Assembly: GCF_013522925.1 (NCBI RefSeq)
Contig: NZ_JAAMQU010000009.1
Location: 62,001 to 126,000 of the forward strand
Reading direction: 5' to 3'
DNA: 64,000 nucleotides
DNA from: Pseudomonas japonica
Lineage (GTDB): Bacteria; Pseudomonadota; Gammaproteobacteria; Pseudomonadales; Pseudomonadaceae
Below are positions 34,221 to 43,475 of this stretch, one piece after another. How positions within the stretch are numbered: position 1 is the stretch's first letter; every line of letters begins with the position of its first letter. The notes under the pieces are model-generated. The model was not told where the DNA came from. It searched no databases and saw only the letters and a list, made by a program, of their open reading frames with translations. The position numbers and the translations under genes were made by a program.

Positions 34221-35216
34221 TTAGCTGAATCCGCTTACCGCATGGGGCACATACGGCGCTTCAAGGCGCTGGATTTCGTCGGCGGTGAGTTCAAGGTCGA
34301 GCGCGGCCACGGCATCGTCCAGTTGGCTGGCTTTCGAGGCGCCCACGATAGGGGCCGACACGCCGCGTTTGGCCAACACCCACGCCAATCCGACCTGCGC
34401 CATGGGCACACCGCGTTCGGCGGCGATCTGCTCCACCACGCCGATCACTCGGGCATCTTCAGTTTCGGTGGCGTTGTAGAACGACTGCCCGGAAAGGTCG
34501 GTGCGGGTGCGCTCGGTTTCCTGGCCATGAGGGCGGGTCAAGCGGCCGCGTGCCAAGGGGCTCCACGGCATCAGGCCCACGCCCTGGTCGAGGCACAGCG
34601 GGATCATTTCGCGTTCTTCTTCGCGGTACAGCAGGTTGAGGTGGTTCTGCATCGAGACGAAGCGGCTCCAGTTGTGCTCCTTCGCCACTTGTTGGGCCTT
34701 GGCGAACTGCCAGGCGAACATGGACGACGCGCCGAGGTAGCGGGCCTTGCCGGCCTTCACCACGTCGTGCAGCGCTTCCATGGTTTCCTCGATGGGCGTG
34801 TGGTAGTCCCAGCGGTGGATCTGGTAGAGGTCCACGTAGTCCATGCCCAGGCGGGTGAGGCTGGCGTCGATATTGGCCATGATGGCCTTGCGTGACAGGC
34901 CCTGTTCGTTCGGCCGGCTTGAGCCACCGAGCATGGCGGGCGGGAAGAACACCTTGGTCGCCACCACGATTTCCTCTCGCCGGGTGAAGGCCTTCAGCAG
35001 CTTGCCCACAATGAGTTCGGACGTGCCGGCGGAGTAGCTGTTGGCCGTATCGAAGAAGTTGATCCCCTGCTCCACCGCGCGCTTGATGATCGGCCGGCTG
35101 GCGTCCTCATCCAGTGTCCAGGGGTGGGTGCCGGCATCGGGCTCGCCGAAGGTCATGCAGCCCAGGCACAGCCGCGAGATGTCCAGGCCTGTGGTGCCCA
35201 GTTTGGTAAATTTCAT
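34221..35216 (-). CDS. Aldo/keto reductase (YajO/Tas-like)
   Basis: 331 residues of an AKR with the catalytic D and Y in FFDTANSYSAGTSE, K in VVATKVFFPP and H in LYQIHRWDYHTP, plus SMQNHLNLLYREEEREM and MPWSPLARGRLTRP. The pattern resembles E. coli YajO/YghZ-type NADPH reductases. The role is probably aldehyde or ketone detoxification. It stands alone on the minus strand downstream of a REP-like repeat. It belongs to a different AKR subfamily from the gene at 198-1268. Confidence 0.85.
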   Translation of the reverse strand: MKFTKLGTTGLDISRLCLGCMTFGEPDAGTHPWTLDEDASRPIIKRAVEQGINFFDTANSYSAGTSELIVGKLLKAFTRREEIVVATKVFFPPAMLGGSSRPNEQGLSRKAIMANIDASLTRLGMDYVDLYQIHRWDYHTPIEETMEALHDVVKAGKARYLGASSMFAWQFAKAQQVAKEHNWSRFVSMQNHLNLLYREEEREMIPLCLDQGVGLMPWSPLARGRLTRPHGQETERTRTDLSGQSFYNATETEDARVIGVVEQIAAERGVPMAQVGLAWVLAKRGVSAPIVGASKASQLDDAVAALDLELTADEIQRLEAPYVPHAVSGFS

Positions 35217-35268
35217 AGCGCCTCCTGTTTACATTCCGAAACAGGGTAGCGGATGCACGCTGTGCGAT

Positions 35269-35350
35269 GTAGCAACGCGGCCGGCCTGCGACCTTGCACC
35301 GCATAATCGGCCCCGCTGGCGGGCCGGTCGCCGCCAAGGCGTGCTGCTAC
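35269..35350. repeat. REP-like imperfect palindrome
   Basis: An imperfect inverted repeat links GTAGCAACGCGG (35269-35280) with GCGTGCTGCTAC (35339-35350), one base of slippage in the stem. Between them sits a second hairpin (CCCGC-TG-GCGGG near 35311-35322). The GTAGC...GCTAC ends and GC-rich core resemble Pseudomonas REP/BIME elements between genes. It lies between two minus-strand genes. Confidence 0.5.
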
Positions 35351-35370
35351 GGGAATGAATGAGCCTGCGG

Positions 35371-35832
35371 TCAGGCACCCGTCGTTCGTAAATACTCCGC
35401 CAAGGCCCGGAAACGCCTGCGGGTCGCCCGTTCGAAAAGGCCAGCGGCGAATCGGTCCATCACCCGCCCAATCCACCGCGGCCGCAGGCGCAGGTCGAAG
35501 GTGTACGCCAGCTCCGACTCGTTCGCGCCAGTATCACGATGGTGCAGAGACGCGGCCCACCATTCGAAGGGCCCGGCCGGCTCGACGATCACCGCAGCTG
35601 CCATCTTGCCTGGTACGTAATTGACGAAGCGGGTGCGCAACACAACAAAGCGCGCCAGGCCTCGCCCGGGATTGCGGCTGATTGCCCCGATCTCAGGAAA
35701 GCGCTGGCCGCCCTCGATGTCGGCACCGTCCAAAAGGGTATCCCAGGCCAGTCGAGCCTTATGGTCGTGGAAAGCATCGAATGTCGCCTGCGCGGACGCA
35801 GGCATGGTCATGAGAATGCGGCGCCTGGCCAT
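35371..35832 (-). CDS. SRPBCC-family (START-like) protein
   Basis: 153 residues with the polyketide-cyclase/SRPBCC pattern: an N-terminal strand RILMTMPASAQATFDAFHDH, a middle GPFEWWAASLHHRDTG and a long C-terminal helix GRVMDRFAAGLFERATRRRFRALAEYL, given here in part. Such helix-grip folds bind small hydrophobic ligands; there is no catalytic signature. The start at 35832 lacks a strong ribosome site, and the ATG seven codons later is an alternative. It stands alone and its function is unknown. Confidence 0.75.
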   Translation of the reverse strand: MARRRILMTMPASAQATFDAFHDHKARLAWDTLLDGADIEGGQRFPEIGAISRNPGRGLARFVVLRTRFVNYVPGKMAAAVIVEPAGPFEWWAASLHHRDTGANESELAYTFDLRLRPRWIGRVMDRFAAGLFERATRRRFRALAEYLRTTGA

Positions 35833-35881
35833 GGCTCACTACTCCCTCAGTGACAGCACACAAATAAGCCCCTGGGGCTCG

Positions 35882-36103
35882 TCATCGCCCCTGCCGAAGC
35901 TGCACGAACAGCGCTTCCACCTTTTCGCGCGCCCACGGGGTTTTGCGCAGGAAGGTGAGGCTGGATTTGATGCTGGGGTCACTCTTGAAGCAGCGGATGT
36001 CTACGCGCTTGGCCAGCTCGGGCCAGCCGTAATGGGCCACCAGTTCGTTAAGCAGGTTTTCCAGCGTAATGCCGTGCAAGGGGTTGTTGGGTGTCTGGGT
36101 CAT
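35882..36103 (-). CDS. VF530-family (DUF2132) small DNA-binding-like protein
   Basis: 73 residues with the VF530/DUF2132 signature: [40 protein letters not shown] and [20 protein letters not shown]. The family is small and helical, with a fold related to DNA-binding proteins and no assigned role. The ATG at 36103 begins the family sequence; the 38 upstream codons of the longer frame do not. The ribosome site is weak. Confidence 0.82.
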   Translation of the reverse strand: MTQTPNNPLHGITLENLLNELVAHYGWPELAKRVDIRCFKSDPSIKSSLTFLRKTPWAREKVEALFVQLRQGR

Positions 36104-36223
36104 GGCCTGTTGAGGTTGGGCGGTAAAAGGAAGGCGCAGCTTAGTGCAGTTCGCGCCGCGCCGCACGCCGGGCTTAGTGGGATGACAAATGCTCTGCGCT
36201 TTCCCGAACAGGCACACTCAAGG

Positions 36224-36769
36224 TTACAGCCGCAGCCTCCACACGCCATTGAAACGCAGGTCGAGCGTGGACAATGGCGCGATGTCGATGGTGTGAAACG
36301 CCTGTGGTGGGCAACTCAACACCCGCATCAACGCCACTCGCATCACTGAGGGATGGGTCACCGCAAAGATATGGCCCTCCCCGGCCAGCTCGCCCAGCCA
36401 CCGCTCCACCCGCCCGTTCAACTGGGCCAAGGTTTCTCCGCCATGGGGTGCGGCCTCCCACCCGGTAAGCCACGCCTGGAGCGCCTCGGGCTCGGCGGTG
36501 GCCACCTCGTCGATGCTTTGCCCCCGCCAGCGGCCGAAATCCAGGTCGCGCAATGCATCCACGCATTCCGACCAGGCCGATAACCGCTCGGCGGTCTGCC
36601 GCGCCCGTGCTTCGGGTGCGTGCATAAAGCGCGTGCGCTTGCCCGTGGCAATGGCTTGCAAGGCGGCCGGCAGCGGGCCATCGAACACGATAGGGTCATC
36701 GGCAGGAAAACAAGCGGCTTTCTGCGCCTGGGTGGCGGCGTGGCATACCAGCGTCAACCGCAGCGCCAT
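36224..36769 (-). CDS. Histidine phosphatase superfamily protein with altered RHG motif
   Basis: 181 residues with the phosphoglycerate-mutase/CobC fold: LTLVCHAATQAQ at the start, FMHAPEARARQTAERL, the second half GGETLAQLNGRVERWL and the late catalytic FAVTHPSVMRVALMRVL. The canonical RHG is replaced by C9-H10-A11, so the phosphate-binding Arg is missing while both key histidines remain. This suggests altered chemistry or a binding role. AGAGG precedes the ATG. It lies between the VF530 and xylR genes on the same strand. Confidence 0.75.
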   Translation of the reverse strand: MALRLTLVCHAATQAQKAACFPADDPIVFDGPLPAALQAIATGKRTRFMHAPEARARQTAERLSAWSECVDALRDLDFGRWRGQSIDEVATAEPEALQAWLTGWEAAPHGGETLAQLNGRVERWLGELAGEGHIFAVTHPSVMRVALMRVLSCPPQAFHTIDIAPLSTLDLRFNGVWRLRL

Positions 36770-36811
36770 GTGGGTACCTCTGTGTAGTAATGGCCGGGCG
36801 CGCAGCGTACC

Positions 36812-37996
36812 TCAGGCAGGTTGCCCGCGAAATTGCTGGTACTCGCGCGGCGTGCAACCGAACTCCCGGCGGAACACTGTGTGCAGGTACTGCGCGGATT
36901 TGAACCCGCAGCGCTGGGCGATATCGGCGATGGGCAGGTCAGCGCTCTTCAGCTCGGTGCCGGCCGCCGCCAGCTTGAAGCGCAGTATTTCGTCGTGCAC
37001 GCTGCGCCCTCGCACCTTGCGAAAGTGCGCCTCCAGCGAAGAGCGCGACACACCGACGTAACCGGCCACCTGGGCGGTCTTGATGCCTTGGCAGGCGTAC
37101 TGGCGGATAAAGTGCAGCGCCTGCATCACATAGGGGTTTTCCAATGGCTGATGCAGGCTGGACGCTTGCACGTTGATCGACTCGGGCGGCACCAGCACCT
37201 GGGTACCGGTGGATGGCATGCCGTGGAGCATCTGGTGAAGCAGGTGCGCGGCGGTGCGGCCCATGGTTTCGGTGCCCTGGATCACCGAACTCAGCGGCAC
37301 CCGGGTAAGCGTTCGGGTGAGCGGGTCGTTGTCGATGCCGATCAGCGCCACCTGCTCGGGTACCGCGATGCCAGCGGTAAGGCAGGCCTGTAATAACTGA
37401 CGGGCGCGGGCGTCGGTCACGGCGATGATACCGATCGGCTTGGGCAGGCTGCGCAGCCAGGCAATCTGCTGTTCCACGGCGCTGTCCCACAGCGGTGCGC
37501 TGGTGCCCAGGCCGCGATACACCTCGGCGTGTAAGCCATCGCGCTGCATCAGTTGGCGGAAAGCGTTTTCCCGCTCAAGTGCCCAGCGGTTGGCTTGTAC
37601 CGGCGGCAAGCTGAAACAGGCAAAGCGGGTAAGCCCGGCTTCGATCAAGTGGTCGTAGGCCAGTTTGATCATGGCCGCGTTGTCGGTGGCTACGTAGGGA
37701 ATGTGCCGGGGGTAAGCGCTAGCGTCCTGGTAGGAGCCCCCCACCGCGACCACTGGCAGCGTGCTACCCGCCAGTGCTTCACCGATCAGCGGGTCGTCGA
37801 AGTCGGCAATGATGCCGTCGCCCTGCCAGCGCTCTATACCCCGCAGGCGGCAGAGGTAGTCCTCTTCCAGGAACAGGTCCCAGGAGGCGCGGGTGCTGCT
37901 GAGGTAGTTACCGATGCCGGTAATGATGCCGCGGTCGTAGATCTTGCTGCCGTTGAACAACAGGGCAATGCGGTGAACGGGGGGCGTTGTTTTCAT
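36812..37996 (-). CDS. xylR: XylR, AraC-type D-xylose activator
   Basis: 394 residues in the XylR arrangement. An N-terminal LacI-type periplasmic-binding domain has IALLFNGSKIYDRGIITGIG, DGIIADFDDPLIGEAL and ALIGIDNDPLTRTLTRVPLS. A C-terminal AraC helix-turn-helix domain has VAGYVGVSRSSLEAHFRKVRG and IAQRCGFKSAQYLHTVFRRE, the latter followed by CTPREY. Length equals E. coli XylR. The start is the ATG at 37996; the frame upstream to 38533 is antisense to xylA. It is divergent from xylA across 153 bases that contain AAAATC (38057-38062) and GATTTT (38078-38083) as a possible binding site. Xylose is the expected effector. Confidence 0.93.
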   Translation of the reverse strand: MKTTPPVHRIALLFNGSKIYDRGIITGIGNYLSSTRASWDLFLEEDYLCRLRGIERWQGDGIIADFDDPLIGEALAGSTLPVVAVGGSYQDASAYPRHIPYVATDNAAMIKLAYDHLIEAGLTRFACFSLPPVQANRWALERENAFRQLMQRDGLHAEVYRGLGTSAPLWDSAVEQQIAWLRSLPKPIGIIAVTDARARQLLQACLTAGIAVPEQVALIGIDNDPLTRTLTRVPLSSVIQGTETMGRTAAHLLHQMLHGMPSTGTQVLVPPESINVQASSLHQPLENPYVMQALHFIRQYACQGIKTAQVAGYVGVSRSSLEAHFRKVRGRSVHDEILRFKLAAAGTELKSADLPIADIAQRCGFKSAQYLHTVFRREFGCTPREYQQFRGQPA

Positions 37997-38149
37997 TGTG
38001 GGTACCCTGGGCCGATGCGCACAGCCTAGGCCCGCCGGTGGGCAACGGCAATACGCAAAATCGAACCCTGCGCTGGTGATTTTCATAATCGCGCCCCACC
38101 GGCGCATTGTTAGCCTTGGCCCACCGACAAAAACAACAAGGACATCGCA

Positions 38150-39466
38150 ATGGCGCACTTCCCGGGTATAGACAAGATTCGCTATGAGGGCCCGTCCAGC
38201 GACGCGCCGCTCGCCTTCCGCTATTACGACGCCGACAAGCTGGTGCTGGGCAGGCCCATGCGCGAGCACCTGCGCATGGCCGTATGCTATTGGCACACCT
38301 TCGTATGGCCAGGGTCGGATGTTTTCGGCTCGGGCACCTTCAAACGCCCGTGGCAGCGGCCCGCCGCGCCCATGGAAATGGCCATCGCCAAGGCCGAGGC
38401 AGCGTTCGAGTTCTTCTCCAAGCTGGGCGTGGACTATTACAGCTTCCACGACACGGACGTGGCCCCGGAAGGCGCTTCGATCCGTGAATACCGCAACAAT
38501 TTTGCAGAAATGGTCGACCAGCTCGAACGCCATCAGGAGCAGAGCGGCATCAAGCTGCTATGGGGCACGGCCAACTGCTTCAGCAACCCGCGATTCGCCG
38601 CCGGTGCCGCCAGCAACCCCGACCCTGAAGTGTTCGCCTTCGCCGCCGCCCAGGTGTGCAGCGCGCTAAACGCTACCCAGCGGCTCAAAGGCGCCAACTA
38701 CGTGCTGTGGGGTGGCCGTGAGGGCTACGAAACCCTGCTCAATACCGACCTGAAACAGGAGCGCGAGCAGCTGGGACGGTTCATGCGCATGGTGGTGGAA
38801 CACAAGCACAAGATCGGCTTCAAGGGCGACCTGCTGATCGAGCCCAAGCCGCAGGAGCCCACCAAACACCAATACGACTACGACAGCGCCACGGTATTCG
38901 GCTTTTTGCAGCAGTTTGGCCTGGAGAAAGAGATCAAGGTCAACATCGAGGCTAACCACGCCACCTTGGCGGGCCATAGCTTCCAGCACGAAATCGCCAC
39001 GGCCGCTTCCCTGGGGATTTTCGGCAGCATCGACGCCAACCGCGGCGACCCGCAGAACGGCTGGGATACCGACCAGTTCCCCAACAGCGTGGAAGAGCTG
39101 ACCCTGGCCACCTATGAAATCCTCAAGGCCGGCGGCTTCACCCACGGCGGCTTCAACTTCGACTCGAAAGTACGGCGCCAGAGCCTGGACGAAGTCGACC
39201 TGTTCTACGGCCACGTCGCCGCCATGGACGTGCTCGCGCTGTCGCTTGAGCGCGCGGCGGCGATGGTGCAGAACGATGAACTGCAACGCTTCAAGGATCA
39301 GCGCTACGCCGGCTGGAAAGCCCCGTTCGGCCAGAAGGTGCTGGCAGGCGAGTTCAGCCTCGAGTCCCTGGCCGAGCATGCGTTCACCAACGCGATCGAT
39401 CCACACGCCGTGAGCGGCCGCCAGGAAATGCTCGAAGGGGTGGTAAACCGGTTTATCTATCCATAA
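38150..39466 (+). CDS. xylA: Xylose isomerase
   Basis: 438 residues, close to E. coli XylA (440). The catalytic H100 and D103 lie in [13 protein letters not shown]. Metal ligands occur in [18 protein letters not shown] and in [17 protein letters not shown], then [18 protein letters not shown] and [11 protein letters not shown]. It interconverts D-xylose and D-xylulose with divalent metal. AAGGA precedes the ATG. It is divergent from xylR and 142 bases ahead of xylF. No xylulokinase gene follows. Confidence 0.97.
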   Translation: MAHFPGIDKIRYEGPSSDAPLAFRYYDADKLVLGRPMREHLRMAVCYWHTFVWPGSDVFGSGTFKRPWQRPAAPMEMAIAKAEAAFEFFSKLGVDYYSFHDTDVAPEGASIREYRNNFAEMVDQLERHQEQSGIKLLWGTANCFSNPRFAAGAASNPDPEVFAFAAAQVCSALNATQRLKGANYVLWGGREGYETLLNTDLKQEREQLGRFMRMVVEHKHKIGFKGDLLIEPKPQEPTKHQYDYDSATVFGFLQQFGLEKEIKVNIEANHATLAGHSFQHEIATAASLGIFGSIDANRGDPQNGWDTDQFPNSVEELTLATYEILKAGGFTHGGFNFDSKVRRQSLDEVDLFYGHVAAMDVLALSLERAAAMVQNDELQRFKDQRYAGWKAPFGQKVLAGEFSLESLAEHAFTNAIDPHAVSGRQEMLEGVVNRFIYP

Positions 39467-39498
39467 GTGCCATAGCGAGGCCTGCCGCGGGCCGTTAC

Positions 39499-39512
39499 AT
39501 TGTCGCGACAAT
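39499..39512. promoter_or_regulatory. Perfect 14-bp palindrome in the xylA-xylF gap (ATTGTCGCGACAAT)
   Basis: This fully symmetric sequence sits 97 bases before the xylF ATG and 33 bases after the xylA stop. It looks like an operator for a dimeric repressor-type protein rather than the direct repeats expected for XylR. It indicates separate regulation of the transporter genes, though a short attenuating hairpin is also possible. Confidence 0.45.
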
Positions 39513-39608
39513 TCTCTGCGCGCGGCGCTTCGCTACTCTCTACAGTTTCAGCGGCACCTCGAGTTTGTTTCGCACGTGTCTCCAACAACAATAAAAGGAC
39601 GCACCTTT

Positions 39609-40610
39609 ATGAATACGCTCAAACGTACTTTGCTCGCCAGCGCGCTGGCCTTGCTGTCGCTACCGGTGATGGCGGATTCCGCCCACCCGAAAATCGGTTT
39701 CTCCATCGACGACCTGCGCCTGGAACGCTGGGCCCGGGACCGGGACTACTTCGTGGCCGCGGCAGAGAAGATGGACGCCAAGGTGTTCGTGCAGTCCGCC
39801 GATGCCAACGAGCAGAAGCAGATTTCCCAGATCGAGAACCTCATCTCCCGTGGCGTGGATGTGATCGTGATCGTGCCCTTCAACGCCACCGTGCTCACCA
39901 ACGCCGTGTCCGAGGCCAAGAAGGCCGGGATCAAGGTGGTGTCCTACGACCGGCTGATCCTCAATGCCGATATCGACGCGTACATTTCCTTCGATAACGA
40001 AAAGGTCGGCGAGATGCAGGCCAGCGGTGTATTGCAAGCGGCGCCGAAGGGTAATTACTTCCTACTCGGTGGCGCCCCCACGGACAACAACGCCAAGGTG
40101 CTGCGCGAAGGCCAGATGAAAGTGCTGCAGCCGGCCATCGACCGCGGCGATATCAAGGTTGTAGGCCAGCAGTGGGTGAAAGAGTGGAACCCCACCGAAG
40201 CGCTCAGCATCGTGGAAAACGCCCTTACCCGGAACAACAACAAGATTGATGGCATCGTCGCCTCCAACGACGCTACCGCCGGCGGCGCGATCCAGGCCCT
40301 GGCGGCGCAGAAGCTGGCCGGCAAGGTGCCTATTTCCGGCCAGGACGCTGACCTTGCCGCAGTGAAGCGTGTACTCGATGGCACCCAGACCATGACCGTG
40401 TACAAGCCGCTGAAGCTGATCGCCTCCGAGGCCGCCAAGCTGTCGGTGCAACTGGCGCGCAACGAGAAGCCCAGCTACAGCTCGCAATACGACAACGGCG
40501 CCAAGAAGGTGGACACCATCCTGCTCACCCCTACCCCGCTCACCAAGGACAACATCGACCTGCTGGAAAAGGACGGCTTCTACACCAAGGCGCAGATCGC
40601 CGGGCAATGA
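39609..40610 (+). CDS. xylF: XylF, D-xylose-binding periplasmic protein
   Basis: 333 residues. A Sec signal peptide (MNTLKRTLLASALALLSLPVMAD) is split from the mature protein at about residue 22. The mature type-I binding protein starts KIGFSIDDLRLERWARDRDY and includes DANEQKQISQIENLISRGVD and VASNDATAGGAIQALAAQ. These match XylF, including the R and D contacts near the start. AAAGGA precedes the ATG at 39609, and the frame from 39576 is rejected. It captures xylose for XylGH. Confidence 0.95.
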   Translation: MNTLKRTLLASALALLSLPVMADSAHPKIGFSIDDLRLERWARDRDYFVAAAEKMDAKVFVQSADANEQKQISQIENLISRGVDVIVIVPFNATVLTNAVSEAKKAGIKVVSYDRLILNADIDAYISFDNEKVGEMQASGVLQAAPKGNYFLLGGAPTDNNAKVLREGQMKVLQPAIDRGDIKVVGQQWVKEWNPTEALSIVENALTRNNNKIDGIVASNDATAGGAIQALAAQKLAGKVPISGQDADLAAVKRVLDGTQTMTVYKPLKLIASEAAKLSVQLARNEKPSYSSQYDNGAKKVDTILLTPTPLTKDNIDLLEKDGFYTKAQIAGQ

Positions 40611-40678
40611 CCTGTTAGCGGACACGCTCGGCGCCCTGCCGAGCGCACCCCCTGTGGCCTATGCGCGAGTGAGTTGCC

Positions 40679-42235
40679 ATGCCTGACTACCTGTTGCAAA
40701 TGAACGGCATCGTCAAAAGCTTTGGCGGTGTGAAAGCCCTCAATGGCATCGACATCCGGGTAAAACCAGGCGAATGCGTGGGCCTGTGCGGCGAGAACGG
40801 CGCCGGCAAGTCCACGCTGATGAAGGTGCTGTCGGCGGTGTACCCCTACGGTACCTGGGAAGGCGAGATCCTCTGGGACGGCCAGCCGCTGAGGGCGCAG
40901 TCGATCAGCGAAACCGAAGCCGCCGGGATCGTGATCATTCACCAGGAGCTGACCCTGGTGCCCGACCTGTCGGTGGCCGAGAACATCTTCATGGGCCACG
41001 AGCTCACCTTGCCCGGCGGGCGTATGAATTACCCGGCGATGTTCCACCGCGCCGAAGCCTTGATGCGCGAGCTCAAGGTGCCGGACATGAACGTGGCGTT
41101 GCCGGTGTCTCAGTATGGCGGCGGCTACCAGCAGCTGGTGGAAATCGCCAAGGCGCTGAACAAGCAGGCGCGCTTGCTGATACTCGATGAGCCCTCCTCT
41201 GCCCTCACCCGGTCGGAGATCGAGGTGCTGCTGGATATCATCCGCGACCTCAAGGCCAAGGGCGTGGCCTGCGTGTACATCTCCCACAAGCTCGATGAAG
41301 TGGCGGCGGTGTGCGACACCATTTCGGTGATCCGTGACGGCAAACACATCGCGACCACCGCCATGGCGGACATGGACATTGCGCAGATCATCACGCAAAT
41401 GGTGGGGCGCGAAATGAGCAGCCTGTACCCCACCGAGCCCCATGAGGTGGGCGAGGTGATTTTCGAGGCGCGCCACGTGACCTGCTACGACGTGGACAAC
41501 CCCCGGCGCAAACGCGTGGACGACATTTCGTTCAAGCTAAAACGCGGTGAAATCCTCGGGATTGCCGGGTTGGTAGGCGCCGGCCGTACGGAACTGGTGT
41601 CCGCGCTGTTCGGCGCCTACCCCGGGCGCTATGAGGCCGAAGTGTGGCTGGAAGGGCAACGCATCGATACTCGCACGCCGCTCAAGTCCATCCGCGCCGG
41701 CCTGTGCATGGTGCCCGAGGACCGCAAGCGCCAGGGCATCATCCCGGACCTGGGCGTGGGCCATAACATCACCCTGGCCGTGCTCGATAACTACGCCCGC
41801 CTCACCCGGATCGACGCCGAGGCGGAGCTGCGCAGCGTGGACGAGGAAATCGCCCGCATGCACCTCAAGACCGCCAGCCCCTTCCTGCCGATCACCAGCC
41901 TGTCGGGTGGTAACCAGCAGAAGGCGGTGCTGGCCAAGATGCTGCTCACCCAACCCAAGGTGCTGATACTCGATGAACCCACCCGCGGCGTAGACGTGGG
42001 CGCCAAGTACGAGATCTACAAGCTCATGGGCGCGCTGGCGGCCCAGGGCGTGTCGATCATCATGGTGTCCTCGGAGCTGGCCGAAGTGCTGGGCGTGTCC
42101 GACCGGGTGCTGGTGATCGGCGAAGGCCAGCTGCGCGGCGACTTCATCAACCATGAACTGAGCCAGGAACAGGTGCTGGCCGCCGCGCTCAGCCACCCCG
42201 ACGGCCAGAACCCTGACAACCGGAAGTCTGCGTAG
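40679..42235 (+). CDS. xylG: XylG, D-xylose ABC transporter ATP-binding protein
   Basis: 518 residues with two nucleotide-binding domains. The first has [15 protein letters not shown], signature [18 protein letters not shown] and Walker [12 protein letters not shown]. The second has the degenerate [16 protein letters not shown], signature [16 protein letters not shown] and [20 protein letters not shown]. The match to XylG is close throughout ([18 protein letters not shown]). It lies 68 bases after xylF, and its TAG stop directly abuts the xylH ATG. Confidence 0.96.
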   Translation: MPDYLLQMNGIVKSFGGVKALNGIDIRVKPGECVGLCGENGAGKSTLMKVLSAVYPYGTWEGEILWDGQPLRAQSISETEAAGIVIIHQELTLVPDLSVAENIFMGHELTLPGGRMNYPAMFHRAEALMRELKVPDMNVALPVSQYGGGYQQLVEIAKALNKQARLLILDEPSSALTRSEIEVLLDIIRDLKAKGVACVYISHKLDEVAAVCDTISVIRDGKHIATTAMADMDIAQIITQMVGREMSSLYPTEPHEVGEVIFEARHVTCYDVDNPRRKRVDDISFKLKRGEILGIAGLVGAGRTELVSALFGAYPGRYEAEVWLEGQRIDTRTPLKSIRAGLCMVPEDRKRQGIIPDLGVGHNITLAVLDNYARLTRIDAEAELRSVDEEIARMHLKTASPFLPITSLSGGNQQKAVLAKMLLTQPKVLILDEPTRGVDVGAKYEIYKLMGALAAQGVSIIMVSSELAEVLGVSDRVLVIGEGQLRGDFINHELSQEQVLAAALSHPDGQNPDNRKSA

Positions 42236-43372
42236 ATGAACCAGGTCAAACAACTCTTTACCCGCTACAAGATGCTCGCCCTGGTGATTGCCGTGGCGAT
42301 CATCTGGCTGTTCTTCAGCTGGCAAACCGAAGGCGGCTTCATTACGCCGCGCAACCTCTCCAACCTGCTGCGGCAGATGTCCATCACCGGGATCCTGGCG
42401 TGCGGCATGGTGCTGGTGATCATCAGTGGCGAGATCGACCTGTCGGTGGGCTCGCAGCTTGGTCTGCTGGGCGGGCTGGCGGCGATTCTGGACGTGATCT
42501 ATCACGTTCCGCTGGTGGCTAACCTGGGAATAGTGGCGCTGTGCGGGCTGGTGATCGGCATCGCCAACGGCGCCATGACGGCGTACCTGCGCATTCCCTC
42601 GTTCATCGTGGGCCTGGGCGGCATGCTGGCCTTCCGCGGCGTGCTGCTGGGGATCACCGGTGGTACCACCATCGCCCCGGTGTCGCCGGCACTGGTGTAT
42701 GTGGGCCAAGGTTACCTGCCGCCCACGGCAGGCGTAGCGCTGGGCGTGCTGCTGTTTGTACTGGCGGTGTTCCTCACCTGGAAGCAACGGCGCAACCGCG
42801 CGCTTCACGGCTTGGCGCCACACGCGCTGATCCGGGACGTTACCCGGGTGGTAGCGATCGGCGCGGTGCTGGCGGGGTTCGTAACCACCCTTAACCACTA
42901 CGACGGCATCCCGGTACCCGTGCTGCTGCTGTTGATTCTGTTCGGCGTGTTCAGCTACGTCACCAGCCAGACCGTGTTCGGCCGCCGCATTTATTCGGTA
43001 GGCAGCAACATGGAAGCCACGCGCCTGTCAGGCATCAACGTGCAGGCGGTGAAGCTGTGGATCTTCGGCATCATGGGCGTGATGTGCGCCCTGGGCGGGC
43101 TGGTAAACACTGCGCGCCTGGCCGCGGGCTCACCGTCGGCCGGCAACATGGGCGAACTGGACGCCATCGCCGCGTGCTTCATCGGCGGCACCTCCATGCG
43201 CGGCGGCTCCGGCACCGTGTACGGCGCGCTGCTCGGCGCCTTGGTGATCACCAGCCTGGACAACGGCATGTCGATGCTCGACGTGGACAGCTACTGGCAG
43301 ATGATCGTCAAGGGCAGCATCCTGGTGCTGGCGGTGTGGGTGGACGTGAGTACCCGGGCCGGTAGGCGATAG
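42236..43372 (+). CDS. xylH: XylH, D-xylose ABC transporter permease
   Basis: 378 residues with about ten membrane helices. It has the conserved MVLVIISGEIDLSVGSQLGL loop near residue 65, and GVFSYVTSQTVFGRRIYSVGSN plus the C-terminal GSGTVYGALLGALVITSLDNGM, cited in parts. It begins right after the xylG stop, so the two are translationally coupled. It forms the inner-membrane channel of the XylFGH importer. A REP-like hairpin cluster follows it. Confidence 0.96.
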   Translation: MNQVKQLFTRYKMLALVIAVAIIWLFFSWQTEGGFITPRNLSNLLRQMSITGILACGMVLVIISGEIDLSVGSQLGLLGGLAAILDVIYHVPLVANLGIVALCGLVIGIANGAMTAYLRIPSFIVGLGGMLAFRGVLLGITGGTTIAPVSPALVYVGQGYLPPTAGVALGVLLFVLAVFLTWKQRRNRALHGLAPHALIRDVTRVVAIGAVLAGFVTTLNHYDGIPVPVLLLLILFGVFSYVTSQTVFGRRIYSVGSNMEATRLSGINVQAVKLWIFGIMGVMCALGGLVNTARLAAGSPSAGNMGELDAIAACFIGGTSMRGGSGTVYGALLGALVITSLDNGMSMLDVDSYWQMIVKGSILVLAVWVDVSTRAGRR

Positions 43373-43385
43373 CCACCGTTCGCAG

Positions 43386-43445
43386 GCTGGCGCCAGCTCC
43401 TACCTGGGCCCGCGCTGAACCCGAGTAGGACCGGGCGAAGCCCGG
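43386..43445. repeat. REP/BIME-like hairpin cluster after xylH
   Basis: Three symmetric pieces occur within 60 bases. There is a perfect 12-bp palindrome GCTGGCGCCAGC (43386-43397), TCCTAC (43398-43403) facing GTAGGA (43425-43430), and the hairpin CCGGGC-GAA-GCCCGG (43431-43445). The CTCCTAC/GTAGGA ends are characteristic of pseudomonad REP elements. It lies between convergent xylH and the autotransporter gene and may end transcription from both sides. Confidence 0.6.
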
Positions 43446-43475
43446 GAACAAGCAAGGCGCGGAAGCGGACCAGGC

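Noticed and set aside
41537..42898. A 453-codon minus-strand open frame opposite xylG and xylH
   Set aside because: It is extremely rich in His and Gln, lies antisense to well-identified genes, and has no motif.
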